DNA of 64,000 bases from Siderastrea siderea (taxonomy: Eukaryota > Cnidaria > Anthozoa > Scleractinia > Rhizangiidae). The DNA lies in NCBI GenBank assembly GCA_964030785.1, contig OZ034974.1, forward strand, positions 46,195,003 to 46,259,002. The letters run 5' to 3'. A program made the position numbers and the translations under genes. The notes under the pieces are model-generated. The model had not been told where the DNA came from. It did no database searches and was given only the letters and a program-made list of their open reading frames with translations. Shown in pieces: positions 1 through 11,597 of this stretch (the stretch's first letter is position 1; every line of letters starts with the position of its first letter).

Positions 1-1685
1 CCTTTAAAATAGAGCGCATACGAATTTTTTTCCCGAGGACACCCGCAAAGGTCCGGAGTAACCTTAAGCCATATTTTAAGCCCTTCATGTCCACATTTTC
101 ATATGTTTTTTCTGCAAAACAAAGATTTGATAATGCATGCACACAAACATTCGTGTTCAGCACTCGACGACTTGTAAGAATTTACCTTTCAATCAGTGCA
201 AGGAATTCTCAATTTTGCTTTTCTTTGCCCGCAAGACAGTTGAATTGTGATACAAAATTAATTGTGATTTGACACGGAAATACTGCTTTCTATTGACGGT
301 GTTGGAAGAAAATATTATTCTCTGTATTGGGCTTTGTTGCTTTGTGACTCGGCCTTTTGCAATATGGAATATATTTTCTTCCAACTAGCTGCCAATATAG
401 TGCAGTATTGCTGTCCCAAAAACGCGATTAGTTAATAATGATTCTTGTCTAACAAAACAACACAGTGGCAGAGGAAGATTAGGTAGAGTGGAAAGTGCAA
501 CCAAGGGGATGGGCATTAGGCTGAAAAAAAGGAGGGAGGAGGGAATGGGAGAAAACCTCCTTGTGAATGCCCCCCCTCCCCCCCCAAAAAAAATTGCTCT
601 GTATTTATTAAGGTGAATTGTGTTTCAGATTTCAGCCCAAAATATGGAAGCTTTGAATGTTAATTTATTTCTACATTATGGACAGCAAGCAGCAGGAGGT
701 TATTTAAAATCGTTTAGACGAAAATATTAAAGTGGTACTATGATCAAAAAATCACTTTCATTTTTTCTTCGGATTTCGAAACTATGTTTGCTAACACTCC
801 CCAAGCGAAATTATAAGCCTTAATGTTGAGAAGAAGACCATTAATTTAAACTGCAATTTTCCGTTTTAATGGTCCGCCATTATTACACCAGAAAGGATAC
901 AATGGCGTCATTCACTCAAGAGCTGTAGAATGTAGTGTGTGAACGCGGCTTACAAATTATGCAAAACACGAGTTTTGAGAGTGTGAAAGCTCAAAACTCC
1001 CGTGCTGCATACTAAATAGGGCACTTTCACACACACTGCATTCTAAAACTCGTGAGTGAATGATGTCATTCTGTCCTTTCTGGTGTAATAATGGCGGACT
1101 ATTAAATCGGAAAATTGCAGTTTAAATAAACAGTCTTCTTGTCGAAATTAAGGCTTAACATTTCGCTTGGGGAGTGTTTAGTAAACAAAGTTTCGAAATC
1201 CGAAGAAAAAATAAAAGCGATTTTTTGATCGTAGTACCACTTTAAGAGAAAAACAACCATCAAGACACTTAACACATGGTCACATCTGATTGGTCAAACA
1301 GACTGTCAGGGGGCTTAATCGGTCTAAATTTAAAACAAGATTCATTAACCGAAACATGCCAATACTTCACCCCCAAAATAACCAAAAAATTAAAAACAAG
1401 TCACAATAAACCATTCGGAGTTAAAACCTTGAAGAAACTGTGCTAATTAGCAATGCACAGTCACAAAACTACCGGGAAATCATGCCACGTTTACACAATA
1501 AACAACAAAGACGCTAGGCTTCCCGCGATTCAAATGAAGCAAAGTTTACTTTAGCTACCGGTCAGTTTAGAAGTGTTACTCTAACCAGATTATCGACCAC
1601 AACTTTTGTGCCTAACTTGGCCGCGGTGCACTAAACAAGCTTACAGATCCTTTTAGCAGCTAACTAATAAAACGTACAACCTTAC
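1..1685 (-). other. ERGIC3 intron 1 (partial)
   Basis: Because the first ERGIC3 coding exon ends in a donor at 1685 and the gene reads leftwards, this whole stretch should be its first intron. No second ERGIC3 exon (the membrane helix following the cytosolic N-terminus) is recognisable, so it should lie beyond the left edge. The stretch holds a foldback element (731-1241) and a C-rich/A-rich tract near 570-590. Nothing else coding was seen. Confidence 0.55.
731..1241. mobile_element. Foldback MITE with TTAA target duplication
   Basis: The two ends are inverted copies of each other over roughly 200 bp. The left end begins AGTGGTACTATGATC and the right end is its near complement (GATCGTAGTACCACT). 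The element is flanked by TTAA at 727-730 and 1242-1245. TTAA duplications are typical of piggyBac and Kolobok transposons. There is no coding capacity, so it is a non-autonomous copy. The arms contain the words AATGGCGGAC and GTCCGCCATT, and a central palindrome built on GAGTTTTGAG joins them. It sits in ERGIC3 intron 1. Confidence 0.8.
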
Positions 1686-1782
1686 CGGCAGCGCCGCCGA
1701 AAGTTTTCACTCGAAAGTCTTCAAGCGTCTTAGGGTAAGCGTCAAATCTCTTCAGAGTACTGACCAGATCTTTAGTTTGCAT
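1686..1782 (-). CDS. ERGIC3: ERGIC3, first coding exon (partial gene)
   Basis: This is the first exon of endoplasmic reticulum-Golgi intermediate compartment protein 3, a two-helix cargo-receptor subunit that cycles in COPI/COPII traffic between ER and Golgi. The start ATG is at 1782-1780, and 32 codons plus one base follow before the donor GTAAGG. The peptide contains FDAYPKTLEDFRVKT followed by a GGAA turn, which matches the cytosolic N-terminus just before the first membrane helix in the family. The helix and the large lumenal domain must be encoded by exons left of the window. Upstream (1783-2225) is probably a shared promoter with a plus-strand transcript. No defect is seen. The identification rests on one exon but the match is distinctive. 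Confidence 0.85.
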
Positions 1783-2225
1783 TTTGTCGCTCGAGTTTAT
1801 GGAGAAAATCCTAAGTTTTGAGATGTTTTAGCCTTCCATACGAACAACTGTATGAATGCAAATTTACACAAATTCAGCTCGTATCGTACGCATGCGCGTT
1901 ATGCCTCATTTCCGTGTCAAAAGATCGCCTCAGTCCTCCCCACTGAAATCCTGTTGAACTCGAGTTTCAGGAAGTTCTTGACTGCAACGATCAGTTGCGT
2001 GTTCGGCCTTTTATGTTAGCAATTTGGGGCGTTTTATATGTTTAATTTTATCCAAACAAAAGCTTTCTGCTCGAGTAGACTAGATAAATTCCAAACTAAA
2101 TCTTACTGGTGGATAAAAGCGCGCGCATTTTCTTCCCGTTTGTTTACGACACCGTTGAAAACAGTTCACAGAGCAGAGAGAAGTGCCTCCGCGTTAGATG
2201 TGCTATCGGAAGGGCTACACTAACA
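1783..2225. promoter_or_regulatory. Putative divergent promoter region
   Basis: This lies between the ERGIC3 start codon (minus strand) and the first ATG of a possible plus-strand micro-ORF. It is relatively CpG-rich compared with its surroundings (CGTATCGTACGCATGCGCG near 1879-1897). No clear TATA box was found. The promoter role is inferred from position only. Confidence 0.4.
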
Positions 2226-3535
2226 ATGGAAGCAGCTTTGAGTACAAAAAATAATCGGAAAAAAATAACTACGAAAGGTAAGCGTACTTAATGCGAACCA
2301 AATTGAGTATCTCTTAGCAGAAATAGAAACGGAAATTCGAAGTATTTCTCGGCAGAAGATAAGCTTAAATCACCCGTCCTTTTTTGGAAGCTGTTTTTGT
2401 TTTAAAAGTATCAAAAAGGGTTGAAAATTATAAAAAGAGAAGAAAAACTGCCATAGCATTACATTCTTCGCATTAATGAGTAATATACGTTTCGCTCGTC
2501 AATTATTTCACATTTTTTTCAAGAATTTTTTTCGGGAATGAGGGGTTTTGTATTGTTTATCTACTGCATTCAGTACTAGTAAATTACATTGTAAAAAAAA
2601 ATAAGGCAGACACTATCCAAACCATGTTTTATTACTCCACAAACTTACTTGAGTTGTAACAACGTTAATTATAACATCAATCAAACATGGCGGGTATAGG
2701 GTTTGACCACGTTACTCTGTAATAGTGTATGCATCGCCCACTAGCTCTGGGCCCAGTTGTTCAAAGCAGGGTTAAGCTAACCCAGGATTAGCATCAATTT
2801 TTATTTCTGTTTTATAGCCAAACGATACGGATTCCTGTAAATCTTTTCTGCGTTACATTTTGACTACGGTTTCTTTCAAACAGTCACTTGGAACTTGCTG
2901 TCAACAGGGACCTTGGTTGAATTTTAATCCCGGGTTAGCGTTAACCGGCTTTCGAACAACCGGGCCCTGGGGCCCGTTTCTCGAAAGTCCCGTTAACTTT
3001 TCGGCCCCGGAAAGCTATTTTATGTGCGCGATGTTTACATTAAAGACCCAAATTTGGTTGGTTTTAAAAGCTAAGCAATAAAATTCTAAGTTGGTAAATC
3101 AAGTCGGGCCACTATGCTGGCCAAAAACTACGCCAACGTACTATAGATTTTGATTCTAAAATATAGCTCCGGGCCCGAAAAGTTACCGGGGCTTTCGAGA
3201 AACGAGCCCCTGGTTCTAAATGCCTATTTCATATTTTACTCAGATTATTTACATGGTTTTCGGATTGTCAGCCACAGCTCAGCTACACCATCCATAATCC
3301 TCTCTTGCCATGATGCTGTAATTCCTAGACATAAAGGCGATGTAATTTCTACTTAAAGAAAAATGCTTTGATTTTTTTTCTCGTTGGCTCAGTCTTATAA
3401 GTAAGTTAATTAAGCTTACGTTTTGTTGTGGTTTAACGTTGGCTGGATTTTACAATAAATTTCAAACCTCTTGGCAACGATTTCATGTTTTCAGTGCTTC
3501 AATCTGATTCGTGCTCATCTCGCCGAGATGAATAA
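2226..3535 (+). CDS. Possible two-exon microprotein (30 codons), unknown
   Basis: I do not recognise this product. Exon 1 (2226-2277) begins MEAALSTKNNRKK and ends at a good donor (AAAG|GTAAGC). A matching acceptor TTTTCAG|TG at 3488-3496 opens a second exon (3495-3535) in a compatible phase. It reads LQSDSCSSRRDE and then stops at TAA 3533-3535. The stop overlaps an AATAAA polyadenylation word (3531-3536), followed by a GT/T-rich stretch. The predicted 30-residue peptide is basic and hydrophilic without a signal peptide. The intron contains two MITEs (2749-3210). It could equally be a spliced non-coding RNA driven by the ERGIC3 promoter region, or a chance arrangement. Confidence 0.25.
2749..2966. 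mobile_element. MITE with GC-rich terminal inverted repeats
   Basis: The left end GGGCCCAGTTGTTCAAAGC and the right end GCTTTCGAACAACCGGGCCC are inverted copies, and the inner parts (GGGTTAAGCTAACCC against GGGTTAGCGTTAACC) continue the pairing. It is about 218 bp with no coding capacity. It lies immediately beside a second inverted-repeat element. Confidence 0.7.
2968..3210. mobile_element. MITE, second family, abutting the previous one
   Basis: The left end GGGGCCCGTTTCTCGAAAG pairs with the right end CTTTCGAGAAACGAGCCCC. The inner part AACTTTTCGGCCCCGG pairs with GGGCCCGAAAAGTT. It is about 243 bp and non-coding. The two adjacent GC-ended elements suggest a preferred target (one inserted at the other's end). 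Confidence 0.7.
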
Positions 3536-3827
3536 AGGTTATTCACGTTTGCTTTGACTTTTCGTCGTGGCAGTTTTATAAATAGATCATAAAGTAAGCC
3601 CTCTATCTTTGTTTGTTTGAATGTAATAGACACTGAATATTATAGCAATTTTGTTTCATCGCTTCAGTAAAAACACTCTGTAAGGGAGCCATCAAACAAT
3701 CACCGTCGTGTTGTATGAACCGTCTACACAACCAAACATTGTTTATTGTCAAAACTACTGAACGAACATGTTTTAACTAAATTTTTCAAGATACAATGAA
3801 AGATATTTACTATATATTGAAAACGAA
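3211..3827. other. Intergenic stretch
   Basis: Apart from the possible micro-ORF exon at 3495-3535 I see no gene here. The sequence is AT-rich and contains several AATAAA/TTTATT words that could serve as polyadenylation signals for ECHDC3 (minus strand, for example 3742-3747). Confidence 0.4.
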
Positions 3828-3905
3828 TTCTGAGTCCAGGACCGGAGTCGAATCTGCAGACCGGGCAGATGCTCTAGAAGACTTACAAGACCTGGAGACT
3901 CATCA
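3828..3905 (-). mobile_element. tRNA-derived SINE head (fragment)
   Basis: Read on the minus strand this is tRNA-like. A truncated A-box side (TCTAGAGCATCTGCC) is followed by GGTCTGCAGATTCGACTCC, which resembles the B box GGTTCGANTCC of pol III promoters, then a GGTCCTGGACTC acceptor-like end. It is too degenerate for a functional tRNA and resembles tRNA-headed SINEs. Confidence 0.45.
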
Positions 3906-4134
3906 ATTGTCAACTCCTAAACATCTTTTGAAAAAACAATGGCTGACCATTTAGCGTGTTCAACCAACACAATACTCGACAAAGCCGTTTGATTTTTAAG
4001 CCGATTCTTGAATTGTCACAATTAAAATGATGCAAGCTGCATGATAACATTGAGATGTATGCCTTCAGTCAGTAGTGTGTGTCTAATCACAGTCAGTGTG
4101 TGGTGTGTGTCTAATGACAGTGAGTTGTGTGTGT

Positions 4135-7100
4135 CTAATGACAGTCAGTAGTATGTGTCCATGTTGGTTTTCTCTTTTGAAGGAAGGCGCTGATTCCTTC
4201 TTGCCCATCGTGGAGTTCGAGGTTTTCAACCATTACTGACTCAGCCTCCCTGAAAAAAAAACAAACAAACAAACAGGATTAACCAATTTTAATTTGTTGA
4301 TAAAAGTTGTTTTCATCAGCCGGACTTCAGACATTAAACTTTCTGACGGGACCTAACTTTGATCGAAATTCTTGCGGCACGTTTTGCTGTTAAGGATTCC
4401 ACCTGACCTTCAAACAAATTTTCACATAAAATTAGGCAGGCTAATAGGTAGGGTACACTCAATTTTACTTCTATTTTACAAGGAAAAGGTTTGTTCATGG
4501 TCATTTTTAATAATTAAGTCTATCTGGTACTCACACATAAGCCTGGTCCCTTGGCTTCATAACTTGAGAGTAAAAACAGGCCTTTCCCATGGCAACTACT
4601 GGTTGACTCAAAGAAGCAATTTTCTCAGCGATTGAGTTGACTTCTTCCTCTAACCTGTCTTCTGGGACAACCTTGCTAAGGAGACCATACCTCAGTGCAT
4701 CTGTTAGAACAGGAAACAAAGAATAGATGAGCTAAAGGAATCCACTGGCCACCTTAGATGTAAGTAGAGCACTACGAACGAGTTGTTAAAATCAACTGAT
4801 TGATTAAAATTATTTCATCACCTTATGAAGAAAGCACCTCAAAAATGGTAGTCCTAGCAAGTTTGAAACAAATCGCTTAAATAGAAACTGCATAAATGGC
4901 TTCTAAAAGTCGGTGTTTGTATTGTAGGTGTGGTTGCCGGTGACAAGCTTTTTAAAATGGACTTCTGTAAGGGATTTTCTTGATACCTGAAAATATGTAG
5001 TTTGATGACTTTTCATCCAAACTTTCCCAAACTTGTCAATGGTAAGGACAATTCAACAAGCACCAGTACCTCGTTTCCACCAACAATAATTAAGTGACCA
5101 AACTGCGCAAGCAGCGCACAGGGTTGGTAAGCCCATTTATATTTAACACGTATATTTCTACGAGCACACATCACATATGAGATGAGAAATAACCAATGAG
5201 GCACATTACACCAAGTTGGTTATAATCGCCTCATATCCAAAAAGTGCATGTGGAATAATTACTGTCTTAATATTAAATTCCTCAGTGTTAGTAATCATTG
5301 CTGAATTTTTTTTTTTTACATTTTTGCACTAGACTTATGCTTTGCGGAGAAAACGTTTCAATAATGCCGCAGCACTTGACATGGCATCTTATTTCCTTAT
5401 AAGGCAAAAAGCAGAACTATTCGTGACACCTAACATGGCATCTTATGTCCTTATAAGGCAACAAGCAGGACTATTTGTTACACCGAGCATGGCACCTTAT
5501 TTCCTAATAAAGCAAGAAGCAGGACTTTTCGTGACACCTAACATGGCATCTTATTACCTTATAAGGCAAAAAGCAGGCCTATCTGCTGAAAACCTGTGTG
5601 CAGAGAGCCAATCAGAAAGCTAGAAATTCGCTAACCAAGACTGAGAATAAATACTTGCCATAACATAGCTATTACCCTAACCCATAGAAAAAACCAGAAC
5701 AAATCTTACCATCTGCACTGATAGGGTTACCAGTAAGCAACATTTCCATCGCAATTTTCCTTGGTACTGCACGAGCCAGTGCAACACCAGGTGTGGAACA
5801 AAACAGGCCAATATTTACCCTGCAAAACAATGAAAACCCATTTCTAAATCCTTTTACATATTAATAACAAAGTAAGGTTAGGATAAATTTATTTCAGTCA
5901 AGGGGAGTACACCAAGATTACAGAAAATCCTCTCCTCAGCTTATTGGGTCTCTAAACAAAATGTTTGGGGCCTCAAGATAACATCACAAACTGTTAAGTC
6001 CATAAAATGCTGCAGCATGATTGCAACTCAACAAACAATAAAAGGCTGAACATATTGCTTTGACAGAGGTATGAACAGCGAACAGGGGATCTAAGCCTCC
6101 GCGTTTGTGTACCCTGCCAGGTTTCTTGGTAGATAACAACACCTTCTCTACATCTCTGCCACCCTTCACTTACATGTACTTACCCTGGAGTTGCAAACTT
6201 GGAGTTAGTGGAGGCCACAGCGATATCACAACTGGCCACTAACTGGCATCCTGATGCTGTTGCAAGTCCTGTATATGGAACAGAGAGACGAATAAGGTTA
6301 AAATTAAATACTCTGAAACAAAAATACTCTATGAAACTCTGGTTCCAGAGCTATTTCTCCGACCCTATTCTCACTATCAAAATCTACCCTGCTAGTAAAT
6401 CTAACATGCTCCCATTACTTCATGAATAGAGGTATTACTTAAACCTATTCAAGCAAATTATTCAGATTCCCTGTCTCTTTTTGTCATGTCACTTGGTTGC
6501 AAGTGTAAATTATATCAAATAATGTTTTTTTTTTTACACTTCCATCTACCCCTTTGTAAACTGATTCTTCTATCTAGGCTAAATCTGAATGCTACCACTA
6601 TCTTAATTTTGCTTGGGCTGTAGTCAGAGTGGTTGTTTTGTGACAGTGGAAATGGTTTAGTTCACTTACATGTATTTCCAATTCTATACAACGTGTAGTT
6701 AAAGCTTAAAATGGTTACACCAACTCTAATCACTGTTTGACTCTTGAGCGGTTGCCTCAGTGTTATTATTTAATATTTTTTCTTACTGTAACTGTCTAAC
6801 TTTCAATATTCCATGGGGGGGGGGGGGCATTATTTGCAGAAAAAAATAATATTACCATTCACTTGGGCTATAATAGGCACTGGAAGGTCCTGAAAATTTA
6901 AATCAGAATGCTCAACAATAATACTTTATTAACATCATCCATTATAATAACAATAACAATAATAATAATAATAATAATTATAATAATAATAATAATAATA
7001 TGTTTATTTGTGTAGCGCTATTTCCACAAGTGACCATTAGCACTTTACAGAGAGTATGTATGCATGTTACATCAATGACTCTTAGATTGTAATTAAACTA

Positions 7101-10100
7101 GTGTCATAAAAAATTAATAATTAAACTAACCTAGCCTATAAGTAGAATGACCTAGAGTAAACTATAAAAAAAATGAAAGAAAATTAACACAAAAGAATAA
7201 CTGGTGTTCAAAGAATGCCTTCTTGAACAGATGTGTTTTCAGTTGTTTCTTGAAGTTGGTGAGTGAGTCACAGAGCCTTATATCTAGTGGTAGCGAATTC
7301 CACAGGGAAGGTGCAGTGTAGAAAGAGGCTCGATAGCTGTAGGAGCACAGATTTATATGGAACATTACAACTACCTGCTTGCTGGAAGACAATCTTAGAT
7401 TATGCATGGGACAATGTATGTCTACTAGATCAGTAAAAATCTATGTTTATAAGATCAGTAAAATTATCAGTAATATTGAACAATACAGTCAGATCATAAT
7501 GCAAAGTCACACTAGAGGAAAAGAAAATAAGCCTCTATGACTGTGAAAAGTCATAAACGAAAATTCAAGTAACTAAGAATGTAGACATGCAAGAACAATG
7601 ACACTGGTCAGTGATGATAACAACACACTATTTAAATTATCATGAAAATTGATACTGATTAGGATGTTGATGGTGGTGGTAATGATGACAATGATGTTGA
7701 TGCTGATGATGATGATCACAACAATGGTGATGATGATATTAATTAATGATGGTCACAGTAAAGAAAATGGCAACAACAATGGTAATGACCAAGTGCGATG
7801 ACCATCACGATGACAATGACCAATGATGTTGACGTTTACCTGAACAAGTGTCATAACTTCTGTACAGCGATGAAAAATTTTAGCATGATAATCCTTTCCA
7901 TGCTCCTCAGTCTATAAAATAAGGTTTGAGTTGATCTTAATTCCCACCAATATGTCAAAAATGCTTAATGCAAAAAAGGGATAATTATTGAAAGTGTTAT
8001 GGCATAAAGCACTTTAAAAGACCCCATAGGTGGTCAACATACATGTATTAAGCCTTTCCATCCCTTTGAGTCTTTGTCATGTTATTTTGCTGTGTTGAAA
8101 CAGTCACTAAGTCTGGTATGTTTTCTTGCGCTTGTTTTGGTTGGCTAAGAGATGTAAAAGTCCCATTCATTCATGTCTTTTTTCTGTGAGCTGTCAAGCT
8201 ACATCATAGTATTCCATTCTTTAGTTATATATATATTGCGTATTGTTATTCAGATAATCCATTAAATATTGCATGTTTCAAAACAAAACTATACCATAAA
8301 GGATCTAACTTTACTTAAAATGCCCAGCCAGGGAGTATATAACTTGTATGGGAGGGAGGCATTTATTGTATTTTTCTGCACAAGCAAAAATCCAAGCTTC
8401 CACATGCAAACAAGATCAACAGACTCATCATTTAAAACTACAGTTCATATTTCACTCACTGGCTCTGTCAAATGCAGTATCAGAGGTACCAGTTGCAGGA
8501 CAGTTTGGATGGATTAGTTTCCCTAAATCAGATTGTTGTTCTAAAAAGATGTTCACTGAAAGGGGGTGTTTATTAGAAACAGGGCAGTTGCTAGCGAGGT
8601 GTGATTAATTATCCACGCATATGCATGCCTAGTTAAAGAGCCGAGTATTTCTTTTTTAAGCCTCTAAGGCCCAAAAGTGCCAAGCATCTAATTTCTCCTT
8701 ACAGTATTAACACTCGATCAAACCTACAGGTGATGAGAATAAAGAAAATGATCACCAATGATCAATTGTCTTGATTTTTAATCAAATTCTCCCAACTAGT
8801 AACATAAGAAATATAACGAGAATAGTGAGGAGAATATGGATGTTAATATTGGGGATTAAAGGGTTAAAAGATGGGCACCTGTTAGGTCATTTACAGTATA
8901 TGTTAACCTTTGTTTTGAGGGAATCACCTCAGGGCACATTCAATTTCACAAGCGTGAAAATGTAACCTTACCAGCTCCTTAAGATCATGTCCAGAGGAAA
9001 AAACTTTGCCATTTGCAGACAAGATGATCACTTTTACATCACAACTTAAATCGTGAAGCAGATTTGACTTAATTGCATCAAGCATTGCCAGAGATAACAC
9101 ATTCCTGCAAGAAAAATGTTTGGCCAGCTGGGCATCAGTTGCTTCATTAATAATAATTATTTAACATCACCATCATCTTGGCAATAATGTGTAAATGGCT
9201 AATTGATGTGTAACAACAATTAACACAACCTATAGAGAGGAAGCATGGTGCTGTAGTGGCTGGCGCATTGAACTTCAGATCTAAAGGCCAGTGGTTTGAG
9301 GCCCAGTCCCTGCCATAGTGTTGTTTCGTTAGACAAGCAACTTCACCCCATATTGTCTCTCTCCACCCAGGGGTATAAAATGCATCCCGGTGACATGCAG
9401 CTAGGGGCAACCCTGCGATGGACCAATATCCCATCCAGGGGGGGGGGGGGGGGAATAGCAATACTTTCAGTTGTGTCATGCTACAGAAAGCGGGATAAGC
9501 TCTCCAGCCATGTGGGCCTCCTTGGCTCGTGTGCAACTTTACATTTACCTTTTATAGATCGAGTGACGTTTATGTAGGACACATCTTGGAGGTAAGTGCT
9601 CTAACCACTGTATCAGCCCTACTACCTTCTCATTGGTTTATATAAAGCTGAAACTACTACAAAAACGAAGCCGTAGTTACCCATTACAACATGATTAGAA
9701 TCAAAGTAGTGCTGGAAGAATACAGAACATGCCATGAATGAACTCCTCTTTTGGGCACACTAGCAAAACCATCATCAGATCAGACTATCACATCAGATGT
9801 ATTCAATAATTTAATTTTGAAAATTTGAATAAATTACAGTATCGATAGCCTTCTCACACTGTCGTGTCTTTTATACGTGCACAGCCTGAGACATTTTCTC
9901 AACCTAAATAACAAGGTCTCTACACTAGGTGTGACTCAACACTCTACCTTCTTTTTGGGTTGTTCAGCACTATCCTCCTTATCCCATTTTCTTGAGTGCA
10001 AATCGTGAGATTGTCGGGTCCCTGACAGAGCAATCTAACGGACGACTGTAGAGAGAAGGGGTCAAAATTGATCGAAGCTTCGACAACCGGCATATTTCGT

Positions 10101-10323
10101 GAGTTGAAGCACAAATTCTATGATGTACAAACACAGCACAATACAACGACGCAGCAAAAAAAGTTTTGTATGTGGAAGAAACACGTTCGCCAGAAGGTTT
10201 TGTGGCTAAGGTCGTGGCTTGTATTATATAAGTTACCTGGAGAGCTGTGATCTTCTTGAGAGAAACTCTTCTGACCAAATTCTGCAACATTTTCTTAGAC
10301 GACAAATTCACAATGCTCGTCAT
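4135..10323 (-). CDS. ECHDC3: Enoyl-CoA hydratase domain-containing protein 3 (mitochondrial crotonase-like)
   Basis: This is a complete nine-exon gene. Exons, 5' to 3': 10323-10237, 10021-9948, 9104-8972, 7911-7840, 6889-6856, 6268-6184, 5819-5710, 4700-4535 and 4249-4135. All have GT/AG borders and consistent phases, and they sum to 876 nt (291 aa, stop TAG 4137-4135). The N-terminus ([19 protein letters not shown]) is basic and amphipathic, as expected for mitochondrial import. The crotonase core shows SSGHDLKEL, the [21 protein letters not shown] oxyanion region split by an intron, and [18 protein letters not shown]. The tail ends LQKRKPTW, a family hallmark. Both classical catalytic glutamates are replaced (GCE to GCQ, QPE to TPG), as in known ECHDC3 proteins, so a standard hydratase activity is doubtful. 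The family is linked to lipid and insulin-related metabolism. Introns carry a minisatellite, a LINE tail and a SINE. Confidence 0.93.
5381..5582 (+). repeat. 54-bp minisatellite in ECHDC3 intron
   Basis: Almost four head-to-tail copies of a 54-bp unit beginning ATGGCATCTTATTTCCTTAT start at 5381, 5435, 5489 and 5543. Because 54 is a multiple of three and no stop occurs in one frame, the array gives an open frame with an 18-residue period on the strand opposite to ECHDC3. There is no other sign that it is translated. Confidence 0.85.
6951..7000. repeat. (AAT)n microsatellite at a LINE 3' end
   Basis: Imperfect AAT/ATA triplets run into the sequence TGTTTATTTGTGTAGCGC. That is the usual junction between an L2-like LINE 3' end and its microsatellite tail (element on the minus strand). 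Confidence 0.75.
7001..7407 (-). mobile_element. L2/CR1-like LINE, 3' fragment
   Basis: The minus strand encodes the end of a non-LTR reverse transcriptase polyprotein: [20 protein letters not shown], then [14 protein letters not shown]. The motif LWNSLP..IR...FK..LK.HLF is characteristic of the C-terminus of CR1/L2-clade LINEs. A short 3' UTR follows and ends in the (AAT)n tail. It is 5'-truncated, as usual for LINE copies, and lies in ECHDC3 intron 4. Confidence 0.75.
7655..7760. repeat. Degenerate GAT/GTT triplet-rich tract
   Basis: This is an imperfect trinucleotide run (GATGATGATGATCAC and similar) within an ECHDC3 intron. It is simple sequence with no coding function. Confidence 0.6.
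9238..9552 (+). mobile_element. tRNA-derived SINE
   Basis: The head is tRNA-like: an A-box-like TGTAGTGGCTGGCGC, then about 40 nt later a B-box-like GTGGTTTGAGGCCC. A long body follows with CATCCCGGTGACATGCAG, a G-run at 9437-9453 and a tail GGGCCTCCTTGGCTCGTG. The arrangement is that of an anthozoan SINE with a pol III promoter. It sits in ECHDC3 intron 2, in sense with the plus strand. The A and B boxes carry mismatches, so it is an old copy. Confidence 0.7.
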
Positions 10324-10852
10324 GTACGCGCAACCAGTGTTTCCTCACCAATTATTTTCGTGCCCAGACCTCAACCAGGACACTTCTTACCCCGCCCCTG
10401 GAGTGTGATAACGTTCATGAAACATATGGAAAAAGACAACGAGAAAAGATATTTTGGAGGCTAAAAATCATAAAAGAGGAAAATTCCCCCCCCTAAAATT
10501 TTATCTGCAAAATAGGATTCAGCCATAATTTTACACTGTTCATTAGTTCTCACGAGCGAAAAAAGCCTTGATTAGGACACAAAAGTAAATTTTACCTTTT
10601 GCAATCATGGTTTTTTTCTCTGTGACATAAAAGAGTCCCATTTTAAGCTGTTTCGCTATGCTTTCTGATACCCTATCTGCTTCTTCCCTGCCAACTGTTG
10701 TTGTTGTGACGCAACAAAGGAAAGAAACTCGCGCGCTTTTATGGGCCAGTCATATTCAGCTGGAATGTCGGTACTCAAGCGCGCGCAAACCTGAGAACTG
10801 TTTACCGTACAAAACAGTCTGGGTAATGCGAAAGGCAACACAAAAACAAACA
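10324..10852. other. Upstream region of ECHDC3
   Basis: This contains the presumed ECHDC3 promoter on the minus strand. A GC-richer patch with repeated CGCGCG words lies at 10730-10800. I find no supportable exon on either strand. Confidence 0.4.
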
Positions 10853-11597
10853 AGAGGGCCTCAATGGGGTTAACCGTTAACAGTAAATTAACAGTAAAAT
10901 GGCCAAAATGTAGTCGTTAGGTGTAGTCAGGAAAAAAAAAAAGGAAAGGAAAAAAAAAAGTTAACCGTAAAAAATTTTCCTAGCTTCGAGTTGTCATTTT
11001 GAAAGTATCAAGATCTCTTGTTAAGACCGTTATGTGTCTTGTCTCCTGTTCAATGCGGCTACGACGGCGGCTACTAGACGACGGCTATACGTTCTGCCCC
11101 ATAAAGCAGTTGCCCCGGCCCCTTTGGACTCACGACCTGAAAGTCTTCTGTATTAGGCATTTTTTCATCCTGGAATGGTGCTATGACCTTTGCGTTTAAA
11201 ACAGTGAGAGTTAATTTCTAAGATTTCTGTTAAACGCAACCACGTGATATGCTCCTGACGCAACGGAAAGAAATTAACCGTTAGGGATGGACCGTTAGAA
11301 AAGTTATTGGTGGTTGGGGTGGGGATTTTCGAGCTGCACGAATTTTTTTTCCCTTGACATTTCCTTGCAGGAATATTTTTTTCCGCACGCAAGAACTTTT
11401 TTCTGGACTACTTGCTGGCTAAAATTTTCTTTTTTCTCAATTTTCCCTTGCACGAATAGTTTTGTTTTGTACTTCGCCCGCCGGCCTCACCCTCCCCCTC
11501 CCCCCGCAAAAAACTTTTCTAATGGTCCGTCCCATAGTCGTAAAAAAGCCAAAATTTAACCGTTAACTGTAAAAGCCACCACCCCATTGAGACCCTC
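10853..11597. mobile_element. Non-autonomous DNA element with terminal inverted repeats
   Basis: The left end GAGGGCCTCAATGGGGT pairs with the right end ACCCCATTGAGACCCTC. Just inside, GTTAACCGTTAACAGTAA faces TTAACCGTTAACTGTAA. It is about 745 bp and non-coding, with poly-purine and poly-pyrimidine tracts inside (10930-10960, 11340-11360, 11490-11510). Confidence 0.75.

Noticed and set aside
3828..3905. Possible functional tRNA gene on the minus strand
   Set aside because: Only the B-box half is convincing, and no complete cloverleaf can be formed. It is better explained as a SINE head.
9147..9577. Overlapping 129- and 93-codon frames
   Set aside because: They overlap the SINE and its G-run, and ECHDC3 uses a different frame nearby.
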